Assembly: GCA_964225175.1 (NCBI GenBank)
Contig: CAXQNK010000009.1
Coordinates: forward strand, 1 to 14,348
DNA from: WTJD01 sp964225175
GTDB lineage: Bacteria > Pseudomonadota > Gammaproteobacteria > Xanthomonadales > SZUA-36
Direction: 5' to 3'
Length of the DNA stretch: 14,348 nucleotides
Both the position numbers and the translations under genes were made by a program. Under the pieces are notes generated by a model. The model saw nothing but the letters and a program-made list of their open reading frames with translations. It was not told the DNA's origin and did not search any database. This document shows, piece by piece, positions 7,308 to 13,020 of the stretch. The stretch's first letter is position 1, and the number at the start of each line of letters is the position of its first letter.

Positions 7308-8000
7308 ATGGAAAATATCCTCGTACCGGTCTCACCGGGTGAGTTGCTGGACAAGATCACCATCCTCGAGATCAAATCAGAGCGGATGACGGATCCCGAG
7401 AAACTGGCCAATGTGCGCCTTGAGCTGGAATTGCTTACTGACACCTGGCAGCAGGCTGTGCAAACCGATGCGATGATCGAGCGCATCCACGGAGATCTCA
7501 AACGAATTAACGAGGCGCTATGGGTAATCGAGGATGATATCCGGGATAAAGAATTGTCAGGAGAATTCGATGCGGAATTCATCGAGTTGGCTCGGAGCGT
7601 CTATGTCACCAATGACCAACGGGCACAGGCAAAGAAACACCTGAACACGCACTTGGGATCAGCCATCGTCGAAGAGAAATCCTACAAGGATTACCGCTCG
7701 GCTCCGGAGAACTTTCTTTGTAAATCCATCAAGCCACGGCCTCAGGACTTCGGGGTCAGTGGGTCAGCCCAAATCTCCAGCTGGTCAATGACATCCTTCG
7801 CCTCGACCAGGTCCATGACGCCAGAGGTTTCAATGCGCGTTCCCCATCGAAGGTCCTCAGGCGCTGCTCCACGGAATTTTCTTGCGGCTTCGGGGAATCG
7901 GTCAACACACAATTCCAGGCTATTCCATGGACCGCTGCGCCGGGACCATGTGGCGGCATACAAACCAATGACGGGCGTGCCCAGCGCGGACGCGATATGA
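7308..8000 (+). CDS. DUF6165-like protein with an anomalous C-terminal extension
   Basis: The first 128 or so residues carry the features I associate with DUF6165: VPVSPGELLDKITILEIKSERM near the start, then EALWVIEDDIRDKE, FIELARSVYVTNDQRAQAK and EEKSYKDY. The function is unknown; such proteins are seen near LPS and glycosyltransferase genes. AAGGAG (7296-7301) supports the ATG at 7308. The reading frame does not stop near the expected end. It continues about 100 further residues, rich in Ser, Arg and Pro, and overlaps the 3' end of the opposing glycosyltransferase gene by 259 bp. That tail looks like an antisense shadow of the glycosyltransferase rather than a domain. A TAA at 7721-7723 lies one frame away, so a 1-nt loss near 7711-7720 would explain the missing stop. 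The natural product may be about 138 residues. The N-terminal call is firm; the 3' end is doubtful. Confidence 0.7.
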   Translation: MENILVPVSPGELLDKITILEIKSERMTDPEKLANVRLELELLTDTWQQAVQTDAMIERIHGDLKRINEALWVIEDDIRDKELSGEFDAEFIELARSVYVTNDQRAQAKKHLNTHLGSAIVEEKSYKDYRSAPENFLCKSIKPRPQDFGVSGSAQISSWSMTSFASTRSMTPEVSMRVPHRRSSGAAPRNFLAASGNRSTHNSRLFHGPLRRDHVAAYKPMTGVPSADAI

Positions 8001-8806
8001 ACAGGCCCGGAATCGGGAGCGATCAGGACGTCGGCTCGTTTCAAGAGTGCCATGGTCTGCGGCAGGGTGTCCTTGCCAATCAGGTTGACGGGGGGCAGTG
8101 ACATGAGGCTTTCAATCTGCTGCCCCACCTCCTGCTCCAATGCACTTGGTCCGCCTATCAGCGCAACCCGCATATTCATACTGCTCACGGCATGGTCACC
8201 GATCTGCGCATAGCGCTCTGGGCACCAATTTCGATCGGGATGGCTGGAGCAGGGGCTAATCATGAGGGTGGGCTGGGTACCTGGCAGTTGCGCTGCTGCC
8301 CATTCATCGTGTTCCGCATGCACCGGTAAGGACCAGTCAGGTGCATGTTCAGGAATCCCCAGGGCCCATGCGAACTCCAGAAACGCGTCGACCTGGTGTT
8401 GTCTTTCGCGTATTGGAATAGCGTGATTGGTAAACCAGTGATGACCGTCGCGGGACCGGGCGCGATCCCATCCCAGGCGGATTGGGCTCCGGATCAGGCG
8501 GCTGAGCAGGTTGGCCCTGAGCGCGACTTGCATGTGTAACAGAATGTCAAAGCTGCGACCGGACAAGGATTTTCTCAAGCGACGGATCGCATTGCGTCCA
8601 CCGCGTTTATCGAAGACGATAAACTCCACGCCGGGCAGGGCACCCAGTAGCTTGTACTCTGTCGATCCAATAATCCAGGTCAGATGCACATCGGGCCATT
8701 GTTTGAGGATGGCGCGCACCACGGGTACGGTGTGCGTGACGTCTCCGAGTGCGGACAGACGCAGAATGCAGATGTTTTTTGGTGCCCGGTCTATCGGAAG
8801 CTTCAT
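7742..8806 (-). CDS. Glycosyltransferase family 9, LPS heptosyltransferase-like
   Basis: This is a 354-residue GT-B enzyme of family GT9, which transfers heptose from ADP-heptose to the LPS inner core at the cytoplasmic face of the inner membrane. The N-terminus ICILRLSALGDVTHTVPVVRAI has the family SxxGD motif, with Asp22 at the position of the catalytic Asp of WaaC. The C-terminal half has SSHPDRNWCPERYAQI and the ADP-heptose-binding block ADVLIAPDSGPVHIASALGTPVIGLY (Asp265). The ATG at 8806 is preferred over an in-frame TTG at 8863, because the protein then begins shortly before the first beta strand; its Shine-Dalgarno sequence is weak. It is divergent from the Kdo kinase gene with a 77-nt gap, consistent with a joint role in inner-core assembly. 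Whether it adds heptose I, heptose II or another sugar cannot be decided from the sequence. Confidence 0.88.
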   Translation of the reverse strand: MKLPIDRAPKNICILRLSALGDVTHTVPVVRAILKQWPDVHLTWIIGSTEYKLLGALPGVEFIVFDKRGGRNAIRRLRKSLSGRSFDILLHMQVALRANLLSRLIRSPIRLGWDRARSRDGHHWFTNHAIPIRERQHQVDAFLEFAWALGIPEHAPDWSLPVHAEHDEWAAAQLPGTQPTLMISPCSSHPDRNWCPERYAQIGDHAVSSMNMRVALIGGPSALEQEVGQQIESLMSLPPVNLIGKDTLPQTMALLKRADVLIAPDSGPVHIASALGTPVIGLYAATWSRRSGPWNSLELCVDRFPEAARKFRGAAPEDLRWGTRIETSGVMDLVEAKDVIDQLEIWADPLTPKS

Positions 8807-8835
8807 AGGATGCTCGCTATCATTCTCCGGATTCG

Positions 8836-8864
8836 TTGACGCGGTGGCAGGGTCGCCGCACAAT
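8836..8864 (+). promoter_or_regulatory. Promoter candidate for the Kdo kinase gene
   Basis: TTGACG (8836-8841, 5/6 to consensus) and CACAAT (8859-8864, 4/6) are 17 nt apart in the divergent gap. The predicted start near 8871 leaves a very short leader before the ATG at 8884. I saw no convincing promoter for the glycosyltransferase on the other strand. Confidence 0.45.
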
Positions 8865-8883
8865 ACTTTGCGGATTGCCCCTC

Positions 8884-9594
8884 ATGAGAGTCACATCACG
8901 GCCCAATAAACGCTCTGTCATTGTATATGATGACAAATGCGTCCAGAAACCACGCCCAGAGTGGTTCGTGCCGGATTATTGGCTGTCCGACGGTCGGGTG
9001 CGTGGCTTCGCGAAGGGGCGCGGACTCGCAGTGTTTCTTGATGCGCCATTTGGACCCGCTGTTTTGCGCCTTTTCAGGCGAGGCGGGTGGGCTGCTCGAG
9101 TCAGCCGAAAGCGCTATATCTATCTGGGCGTGAATCGCTCAAGGCCTTTTCGCGAATTTCACCTGCTCGCGGACATGCGGGAAAAGGAACTGCCAGTCCC
9201 TAAACCGCTGGCGGCGATCTGCGAGCGTTTCGGGTTGTTTTATCAGGGGGCGTTGATCACACAAACACTGGTTGACTGCAGCCCACTTGCGGATTTGTTG
9301 ACGGCAGGGCTGGACTTGGCAACCTGGCGATCGATAGGACAATGCATTGAACGGTTTCATGATGCCGGTGTGCATCATGCCGATCTCAATGCGCGCAATA
9401 TTCTGGTTCGGAAAGGGGATAGAAAGGTGTTCCTGCTTGATTTTGATCGCGGCGCGATGACTGGAGGACACGCATCAGTAGGTCGTGGCAACATCGCACG
9501 TCTTGAAAGGTCCCTCAACAAGCTCTGGCCAGCAGATGCCCCCTTGAGCAAGGATGACGCATGGGAGGCGCTTCTGGCGGGATACCGTGGCTGA
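8884..9594 (+). CDS. kdkA: 3-deoxy-D-manno-octulosonic acid (Kdo) kinase, KdkA-like
   Basis: KdkA phosphorylates the 4-OH of Kdo on Kdo-lipid A, a step known from Haemophilus influenzae and other bacteria whose inner core starts from a single Kdo. The 236-residue product has the family block VLRLFRRGGWAARVSRKRYIYLG, then SRPFREFHLLADMREKELPVPKPLA. The kinase catalytic loop HHADLNARNILV has Asp167 as the likely base and Asn172 as a metal ligand. FLLDFDRG (Asp186) takes the place of the DFG motif. All catalytic residues are present. The ATG at 8884 was chosen over a TTG at 8836, which forms part of the promoter candidate. It is divergent from the GT9 gene and overlaps the acetyltransferase gene at its 3' end. 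Confidence 0.87.
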   Translation: MRVTSRPNKRSVIVYDDKCVQKPRPEWFVPDYWLSDGRVRGFAKGRGLAVFLDAPFGPAVLRLFRRGGWAARVSRKRYIYLGVNRSRPFREFHLLADMREKELPVPKPLAAICERFGLFYQGALITQTLVDCSPLADLLTAGLDLATWRSIGQCIERFHDAGVHHADLNARNILVRKGDRKVFLLDFDRGAMTGGHASVGRGNIARLERSLNKLWPADAPLSKDDAWEALLAGYRG

Positions 9595-10141
9595 ATTTAA
9601 GAGCCATACCGACTTGCGCTACCGCGATACGCGACGGATCAGGATGATTGCCGCCACGCCACGATTGATCTCTCTCGATCTTGAGGGCAGGGTGCCTCTT
9701 GCGGACGCTCTTGGCGGCAGCATTCCGCCCAACTGGCCTCCAGAACTGTTCTCGCGCCCGACCATGCTGATGGCGCTGGAACACATGGCGGATGCGGCGG
9801 GGCAGGGCTGGTCTGTGTGGTATTTGCTACTGAAAGCGCCTGAGCTCGAAAGCGTGGTCGGCATTTGTGGTTTCAAAGGGCCACCGGATACGCAAGGCAG
9901 TGTCGAAATTTACTATTCGATACTCGAGCAATTCCGGCGGCGAGGGCTGGCAAGCGAAGCAGTGCAGGGTCTCGTGAGTTGGGCTTTCACTCATGTGAAC
10001 GTGGACGAAGTGTGCGCTGAAACCTTTCCCTATCTTCATCAATCCATCGGCGTTCTGAACCATTGTGGGTTCGAGTTTGTCGGGCCGGGTTCGGAGCATG
10101 GCGTTGTCAAGTACGCGATACGCCGTGGAGAGAGGCGGTAA
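9587..10141 (+). CDS. GNAT family N-acetyltransferase
   Basis: The fold carries the acetyl-CoA-binding motif A as VEIYYSILEQFRRRGLASEAVQGLVSWAF. RRRGLAS is the pyrophosphate loop (R/Q-x-x-G-x-A/G). Upstream is the paired-strand block VVGICGFKG, and downstream ETFPYLHQSIGVLNHCGFEFVG, the usual motif B with N.....GF. It transfers an acetyl group from acetyl-CoA to an unknown amine; no substrate residues are diagnostic. The start is uncertain. The GTG at 9587 (184 residues) overlaps the kinase stop by 8 nt. An ATG at 9554 would overlap by 41 nt, and an ATG at 9644 begins close to the typical GNAT N-terminus (MIAATPRLISL) and is also credible. Cotranscription with the Kdo kinase is likely, but a role in LPS modification is only inference from position. 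Confidence 0.82.
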   Translation: MAEFKSHTDLRYRDTRRIRMIAATPRLISLDLEGRVPLADALGGSIPPNWPPELFSRPTMLMALEHMADAAGQGWSVWYLLLKAPELESVVGICGFKGPPDTQGSVEIYYSILEQFRRRGLASEAVQGLVSWAFTHVNVDEVCAETFPYLHQSIGVLNHCGFEFVGPGSEHGVVKYAIRRGERR

Positions 10142-10159
10142 GCGGGGTTCCGTGGGAGA

Positions 10160-11143
10160 TTATTGACCTATGCCGGCGCTCGGCACGTTAACTTCGACTT
10201 CAGCTTTGCATAATTCCGGTAGACGTAATTCGGAGGTTTCTCGCAACTGCAGGTGCCGGTACTGCGCTTTGTAGACCTCCTCGTTGCTGAGTTGATACAT
10301 CTCCGGGTTGCTGGAATAGTCCCCGCAAAATGATGTCAGTCGCTCCCGCATCGGTTCGTAGAGCAGCTTGTCGTAGTGATTGATGTTCAGCGCTTCGTCC
10401 CAGTAGGGATTCACATGGTCCGCAAAGTCGAATGGACGCTGAATTGACCAACCCGCGCCGGTCCATTTCAGTATCGCGGATTTGTCGGTAATGACCTGGT
10501 CCTCAAAAAGGCTGCGATAAAACCGATGCCCCTCATAATTGGCTACGAGGTCGGCGTTGGAGTACGAGCCCGTCGTCACTTGCCCGAATATGGCGCGCTC
10601 CGTGTAGGCGGATTGCTCAGCGGCACGCGATTCATCTTCGTAACGCAGGTATCGCCGATAAAATTTGCGTCCCTGGGAGAGAAAATGCCCCAACTTATCT
10701 GACCCAATCAGTACACCATTCACCTTGATCGTCGGCCCGACACCGAACAGCCCAGCGACACGGGTGGCCCAGAAGGGGTGACCAGAATAAATGGACTCTT
10801 TTCTCGGTGTGCTCAGACGCTCGACGTTGGGTGATTTCATTGCCCAGCGCTCAAGTTTGTCCACCCAGTGCAGCCCGCCGATATTGTGATAAATGTTGTC
10901 CACGACCCGCATGTCATTTCGTGGTCCCTTCCAGTCGGCTATTGCTTCTTCGATGGCAAGATTCACTCGGCCATTCAGGAGGTCAGTGGAATCCTCGATG
11001 GGCTCAAGTCGATTGTTGAACTGATCGGTTTCGTAGGCCCAGGCACAATGTAGCGACAGCAACAAGACAATTGACCCAATTCGGGTAAGTCCTTTCGCAA
11101 TTGGTTTTGTGTCCGGCGCTGTTGAATAAGGGGAGAAAATCAT
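10160..11143 (-). CDS. Exported protein of unknown function
   Basis: I do not recognise a named family. The 327-residue product (from the ATG at 11143) has a signal peptide: Lys/Arg residues, the hydrophobic core IGSIVLLLSLHC, and a likely signal peptidase I site AWA-YE at 36/37. The mature part has no transmembrane helix and is rich in Tyr, Trp, Arg and His. Blocks that look structured include NNRLEPIEDSTDLLNGRVN, NIGGLHWVDKLERWAM, SIYSGHPFWATRVAGLFGVG, VLIGSDKLGHFLSQGRKFY and SNADLVANYEGHRFYRSLF. Two late Cys (about 273 and 312) could pair. An in-frame ATG at 11218 would add 25 residues and push the hydrophobic core too far from the start, so 11143 is preferred, though 11218 is not excluded. 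It converges on the acetyltransferase gene with an 18-nt gap and stands alone on its strand. Confidence 0.75.
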   Translation of the reverse strand: MIFSPYSTAPDTKPIAKGLTRIGSIVLLLSLHCAWAYETDQFNNRLEPIEDSTDLLNGRVNLAIEEAIADWKGPRNDMRVVDNIYHNIGGLHWVDKLERWAMKSPNVERLSTPRKESIYSGHPFWATRVAGLFGVGPTIKVNGVLIGSDKLGHFLSQGRKFYRRYLRYEDESRAAEQSAYTERAIFGQVTTGSYSNADLVANYEGHRFYRSLFEDQVITDKSAILKWTGAGWSIQRPFDFADHVNPYWDEALNINHYDKLLYEPMRERLTSFCGDYSSNPEMYQLSNEEVYKAQYRHLQLRETSELRLPELCKAEVEVNVPSAGIGQ

Positions 11144-11322
11144 CCTGAAAATGCCTTCCCGAAGTGCAGTAAGCGTTCCAGTTCTGCGCATCGAGCGGTC
11201 GGGTTTCATCATCGTCATTTACTATCCGGAGCGATGGGCTTTACAGGCTGCTTGCAATTCTTCTGATCGCCAGTTGGGAGAGGGCGCGTCTCAGCAAGTC
11301 TGCACAAATACCGTAAGCTCCA

Positions 11323-11353
11323 ATTATAACGATGGGCGGCAAGAATGTACCAA
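11323..11353 (-). promoter_or_regulatory. Promoter candidate for the exported unknown protein
   Basis: On the minus strand a perfect -10 TATAAT (plus positions 11323-11328) is preceded by TTGGTA (11348-11353) with a 19-nt spacer, which is long. It would give a leader of about 170 nt to the ATG at 11143, or about 100 nt to 11218. Confidence 0.35.
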
Positions 11354-11432
11354 GCCAAGTCAGTTTTTCTCCTGGCTACGGGTGAGCAAGGTCACGGGTT
11401 AGGTTGCGAGTTAAAGCGGGAATTACAGGCTA

Positions 11433-11460
11433 TTGTGCTCGAATTGGTACTATTTATAAT
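11433..11460 (+). promoter_or_regulatory. Promoter for the SPFH-RHH unit
   Basis: TTGTGC (11433-11438) and a perfect TATAAT (11455-11460) are 16 nt apart, in AT-rich sequence immediately ahead of the SPFH gene. The predicted start near 11467 falls inside the inverted repeat at 11460-11478. Confidence 0.65.
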
Positions 11461-11478
11461 GATATTGAAATAATATCA
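11460..11478. repeat. Perfect inverted repeat at the predicted transcription start (possible operator)
   Basis: TGATATT-GAAAT-AATATCA has 7-nt perfect arms around a 5-nt centre and begins on the last base of the -10 box. Its place is typical for a repressor operator. It is too AT-rich and too short for a terminator, and no T-run follows. The Arc-like protein encoded two genes down is the obvious candidate binder, but that is inference. Confidence 0.5.
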
Positions 11479-11495
11479 AATTAGTAGAGGTCTTT

Positions 11496-12374
11496 ATGAT
11501 CAGAGAAATTGGCCGAAAGTGTGCGTCCGGCTACCTTGCGCTGGTGATTATCCCGGGCATGAATATCCTGGTGGCATGGTACGTCTATCGAATGATCCAA
11601 ATTGAATCTGTGACCGGCTTGTTTATTGGCATTTTGGCAATGATCATCGTGCTGATTTGCTACAAGGGGTTCTTCATGGTCCACCCCAATCAGGCCAAGG
11701 TACTACAACTGTTCGGCGCATATGTGGGCAGTGTGCGCGAGCCGGGCCTGAGATGGGCAAACCCTTTTTACTCCAAGGAGGCGGTGTCCCTGCGGGTTCG
11801 AAATTTTGAAAGTGAAGTGCTGAAGGTAAACGATCACTCGGGTAACCCTATTAAGATCGCGGCAGTCGTCGTCTGGAAAGTCGTCGATTCCGCCGAGGCC
11901 ATCTTTGAGGTGGATGATTACGAAAGTTTCGTGCACATTCAGTCGGAGGCGGCCCTCAGAAATCTTGCAACCTCCTATCCCTATGAAATTCATGACGATG
12001 ATTCGGGACAGGGAATCGCTTTGCGAAGCAGTCCACACGAAATTGCAACGCAGTTGCAAGCGGAAGTTCAGGACCGTCTCGACAAAGCCGGCGTTGAAGT
12101 GATCGAAGCGCGAATTTCCCACCTTGCTTATGCGGAGGAAATTGCCAGTGCGATGCTCAAGCGACAGCAGGCGCAGGCCATCGTGGCGGCGAGACGTCAG
12201 ATCGTGGACGGCGCGGTTGGTATGGTCAGAATGGCATTGGACGAATTACGCGACCAGCAGGTGATTGAAATGGATGATGAGAGAAAAGCGTCCATGGTGA
12301 GTAACCTTCTGGTGGTGCTGTGTGGAGAGGAAAATGCTCAGCCCGTGCTGAATACAGGTTCGCTGTACACCTGA
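11496..12374 (+). CDS. SPFH/Band-7 (prohibitin-flotillin-like) membrane protein
   Basis: The 292-residue protein has two N-terminal hydrophobic helices (about 12-30 and 41-57) followed by an SPFH domain (about 60-215). That domain begins GFFMVHPNQAKVLQLFGAYVGSVREPGLRWANPF, a family hallmark. It continues with IKIAAVVVWKVVDSAEAIFEVDDYESFVHIQSEAALRNLATSYP and the closing block AGVEVIEARISHLAYAEEIASAMLKRQQAQAIVAAR. SPFH proteins form large ring-shaped assemblies at membranes and often regulate membrane proteases or organise domains. There is no extended flotillin coiled coil; the C-terminal part is short and helical. AGAGG (11486-11490) supports the ATG at 11496. A 62-residue Arc-like gene follows after 15 nt, so the two are almost certainly cotranscribed. 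Confidence 0.9.
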   Translation: MIREIGRKCASGYLALVIIPGMNILVAWYVYRMIQIESVTGLFIGILAMIIVLICYKGFFMVHPNQAKVLQLFGAYVGSVREPGLRWANPFYSKEAVSLRVRNFESEVLKVNDHSGNPIKIAAVVVWKVVDSAEAIFEVDDYESFVHIQSEAALRNLATSYPYEIHDDDSGQGIALRSSPHEIATQLQAEVQDRLDKAGVEVIEARISHLAYAEEIASAMLKRQQAQAIVAARRQIVDGAVGMVRMALDELRDQQVIEMDDERKASMVSNLLVVLCGEENAQPVLNTGSLYT

Positions 12375-12389
12375 GGCAAGACTCAAGGT

Positions 12390-12578
12390 ATGTCAAAAAA
12401 GTCTTTCGCACTGAGAATCAACGAAGATGTGTGGGCCGCGTTGCAGAGGTGGTCGCATGACGAATTGCGCAGCGTCAATGCTCAGATCGAGTATGTACTG
12501 CGTGACGCCTTGCGTCGTGCGAAACGGCTGCCAGAGAACGCCGCAAGCTCCGCCTCCGGGCAGGTCGAGGATGATTGA
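12390..12578 (+). CDS. Arc-like ribbon-helix-helix DNA-binding protein
   Basis: The 62-residue protein fits an Arc/MetJ-type ribbon-helix-helix fold. It has a short basic strand KSFALRI (4-10), helix A from NEDVWAALQRWSHDEL, and helix B from SVNAQIEYVLRDALRRA. The strand-turn-helix pattern, with a polar residue alternation in the strand and Asn30 at the start of helix B, is that of Arc family repressors, which bind operators as dimers of dimers. The last 15 residues are an acidic, Ser/Ala-rich tail. It may be a transcription factor for its own operon or the antitoxin of an unseen toxin; no toxin-like gene follows. Its stop TGA abuts the stop of the opposing small membrane protein gene with no base between. 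Confidence 0.82.
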   Translation: MSKKSFALRINEDVWAALQRWSHDELRSVNAQIEYVLRDALRRAKRLPENAASSASGQVEDD

Positions 12579-12926
12579 TCAAACTTTGCGGCCTCGCAGG
12601 TACAGCCACCAGCCGATCATCGCTGACCCGGCCCATGCATGGGTCCAGCCTGCGGCAGGACCATAACGCCAGGACAGGGCCATGCATATGGCGAGGCCAA
12701 GGCCGCCAATTATGCTGCTGACTAGTGGAAGGACGATTGGCTGTGCATTTTCATCGCCGCCCCTGCATTGCATGAAGAAGATCAACGGACCCAGTGCCGA
12801 TAGCCCCAGCCCCAGCCACGATAAACTGTCATATACGCCCCTGAATAATTGTATCAGGGCATAGGTGAGCAGCAGAGCGAGATACCAGGGAAAGACGCGA
12901 GCAAAGGCGGTGATCAATAGCCTCAC
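12579..12926 (-). CDS. Small four-TM membrane protein of unknown function
   Basis: The 115-residue product is very hydrophobic, with probable membrane helices at about 12-28, 36-52, 65-84 and 92-110. Short loops separate them, including the polar QCRGGDENAQP between helices 2 and 3. No family is recognised. The start is GTG at 12926 with a weak Shine-Dalgarno sequence; no better in-frame ATG exists before the first helix. The gene follows the alpha/beta hydrolase on the same strand after 94 nt, without a convincing terminator between, so cotranscription is possible. It ends exactly where the Arc-like gene ends. The four-helix pattern supports a real gene over a chance frame, but it remains hypothetical. 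Confidence 0.6.
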   Translation of the reverse strand: MRLLITAFARVFPWYLALLLTYALIQLFRGVYDSLSWLGLGLSALGPLIFFMQCRGGDENAQPIVLPLVSSIIGGLGLAICMALSWRYGPAAGWTHAWAGSAMIGWWLYLRGRKV

Positions 12927-13020
12927 GCGGTTTGGCTGCCCTGCATGAGTCGCATGTTCTGATTCCGGTACAGGGGTACAGCCGAACTGTATTGCGCTTG
13001 GGGCGTATTCTGGCTTGTCT

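Larger units (their letters stand above)
11144..11495. other. Intergenic region with two divergent promoter candidates
   Basis: This 352-nt stretch separates the exported unknown protein (-) from the SPFH gene (+). It becomes AT-rich towards the right. On the minus strand TATAAT lies at 11323-11328, with TTGGTA 19 nt upstream, a weak promoter for the exported protein. On the plus strand the SPFH promoter and its inverted repeat occupy 11433-11478. A plus-strand open frame at 11151-11402 lacks family features and is not called. Confidence 0.6.

Noticed and set aside
11151..11402. 83-residue plus-strand open frame in the intergenic region
   Set aside because: It has no family signature, no good ribosome site and partly overlaps the start of the exported-protein gene; the stretch is better explained as promoter DNA.
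12390..12578. Arc-like gene as part of a classic toxin-antitoxin pair
   Set aside because: No adjacent small toxin-like gene is present; the neighbours are an SPFH protein and a convergent membrane protein, so the toxin-antitoxin reading is not adopted.
12961..12990. GGTACAG/GGGTACAG direct repeat and partial inverted repeat between the hydrolase and the small membrane protein gene
   Set aside because: The arms are only 4-5 nt, with no T-run and no promoter geometry, so neither a terminator nor an operator is supported.
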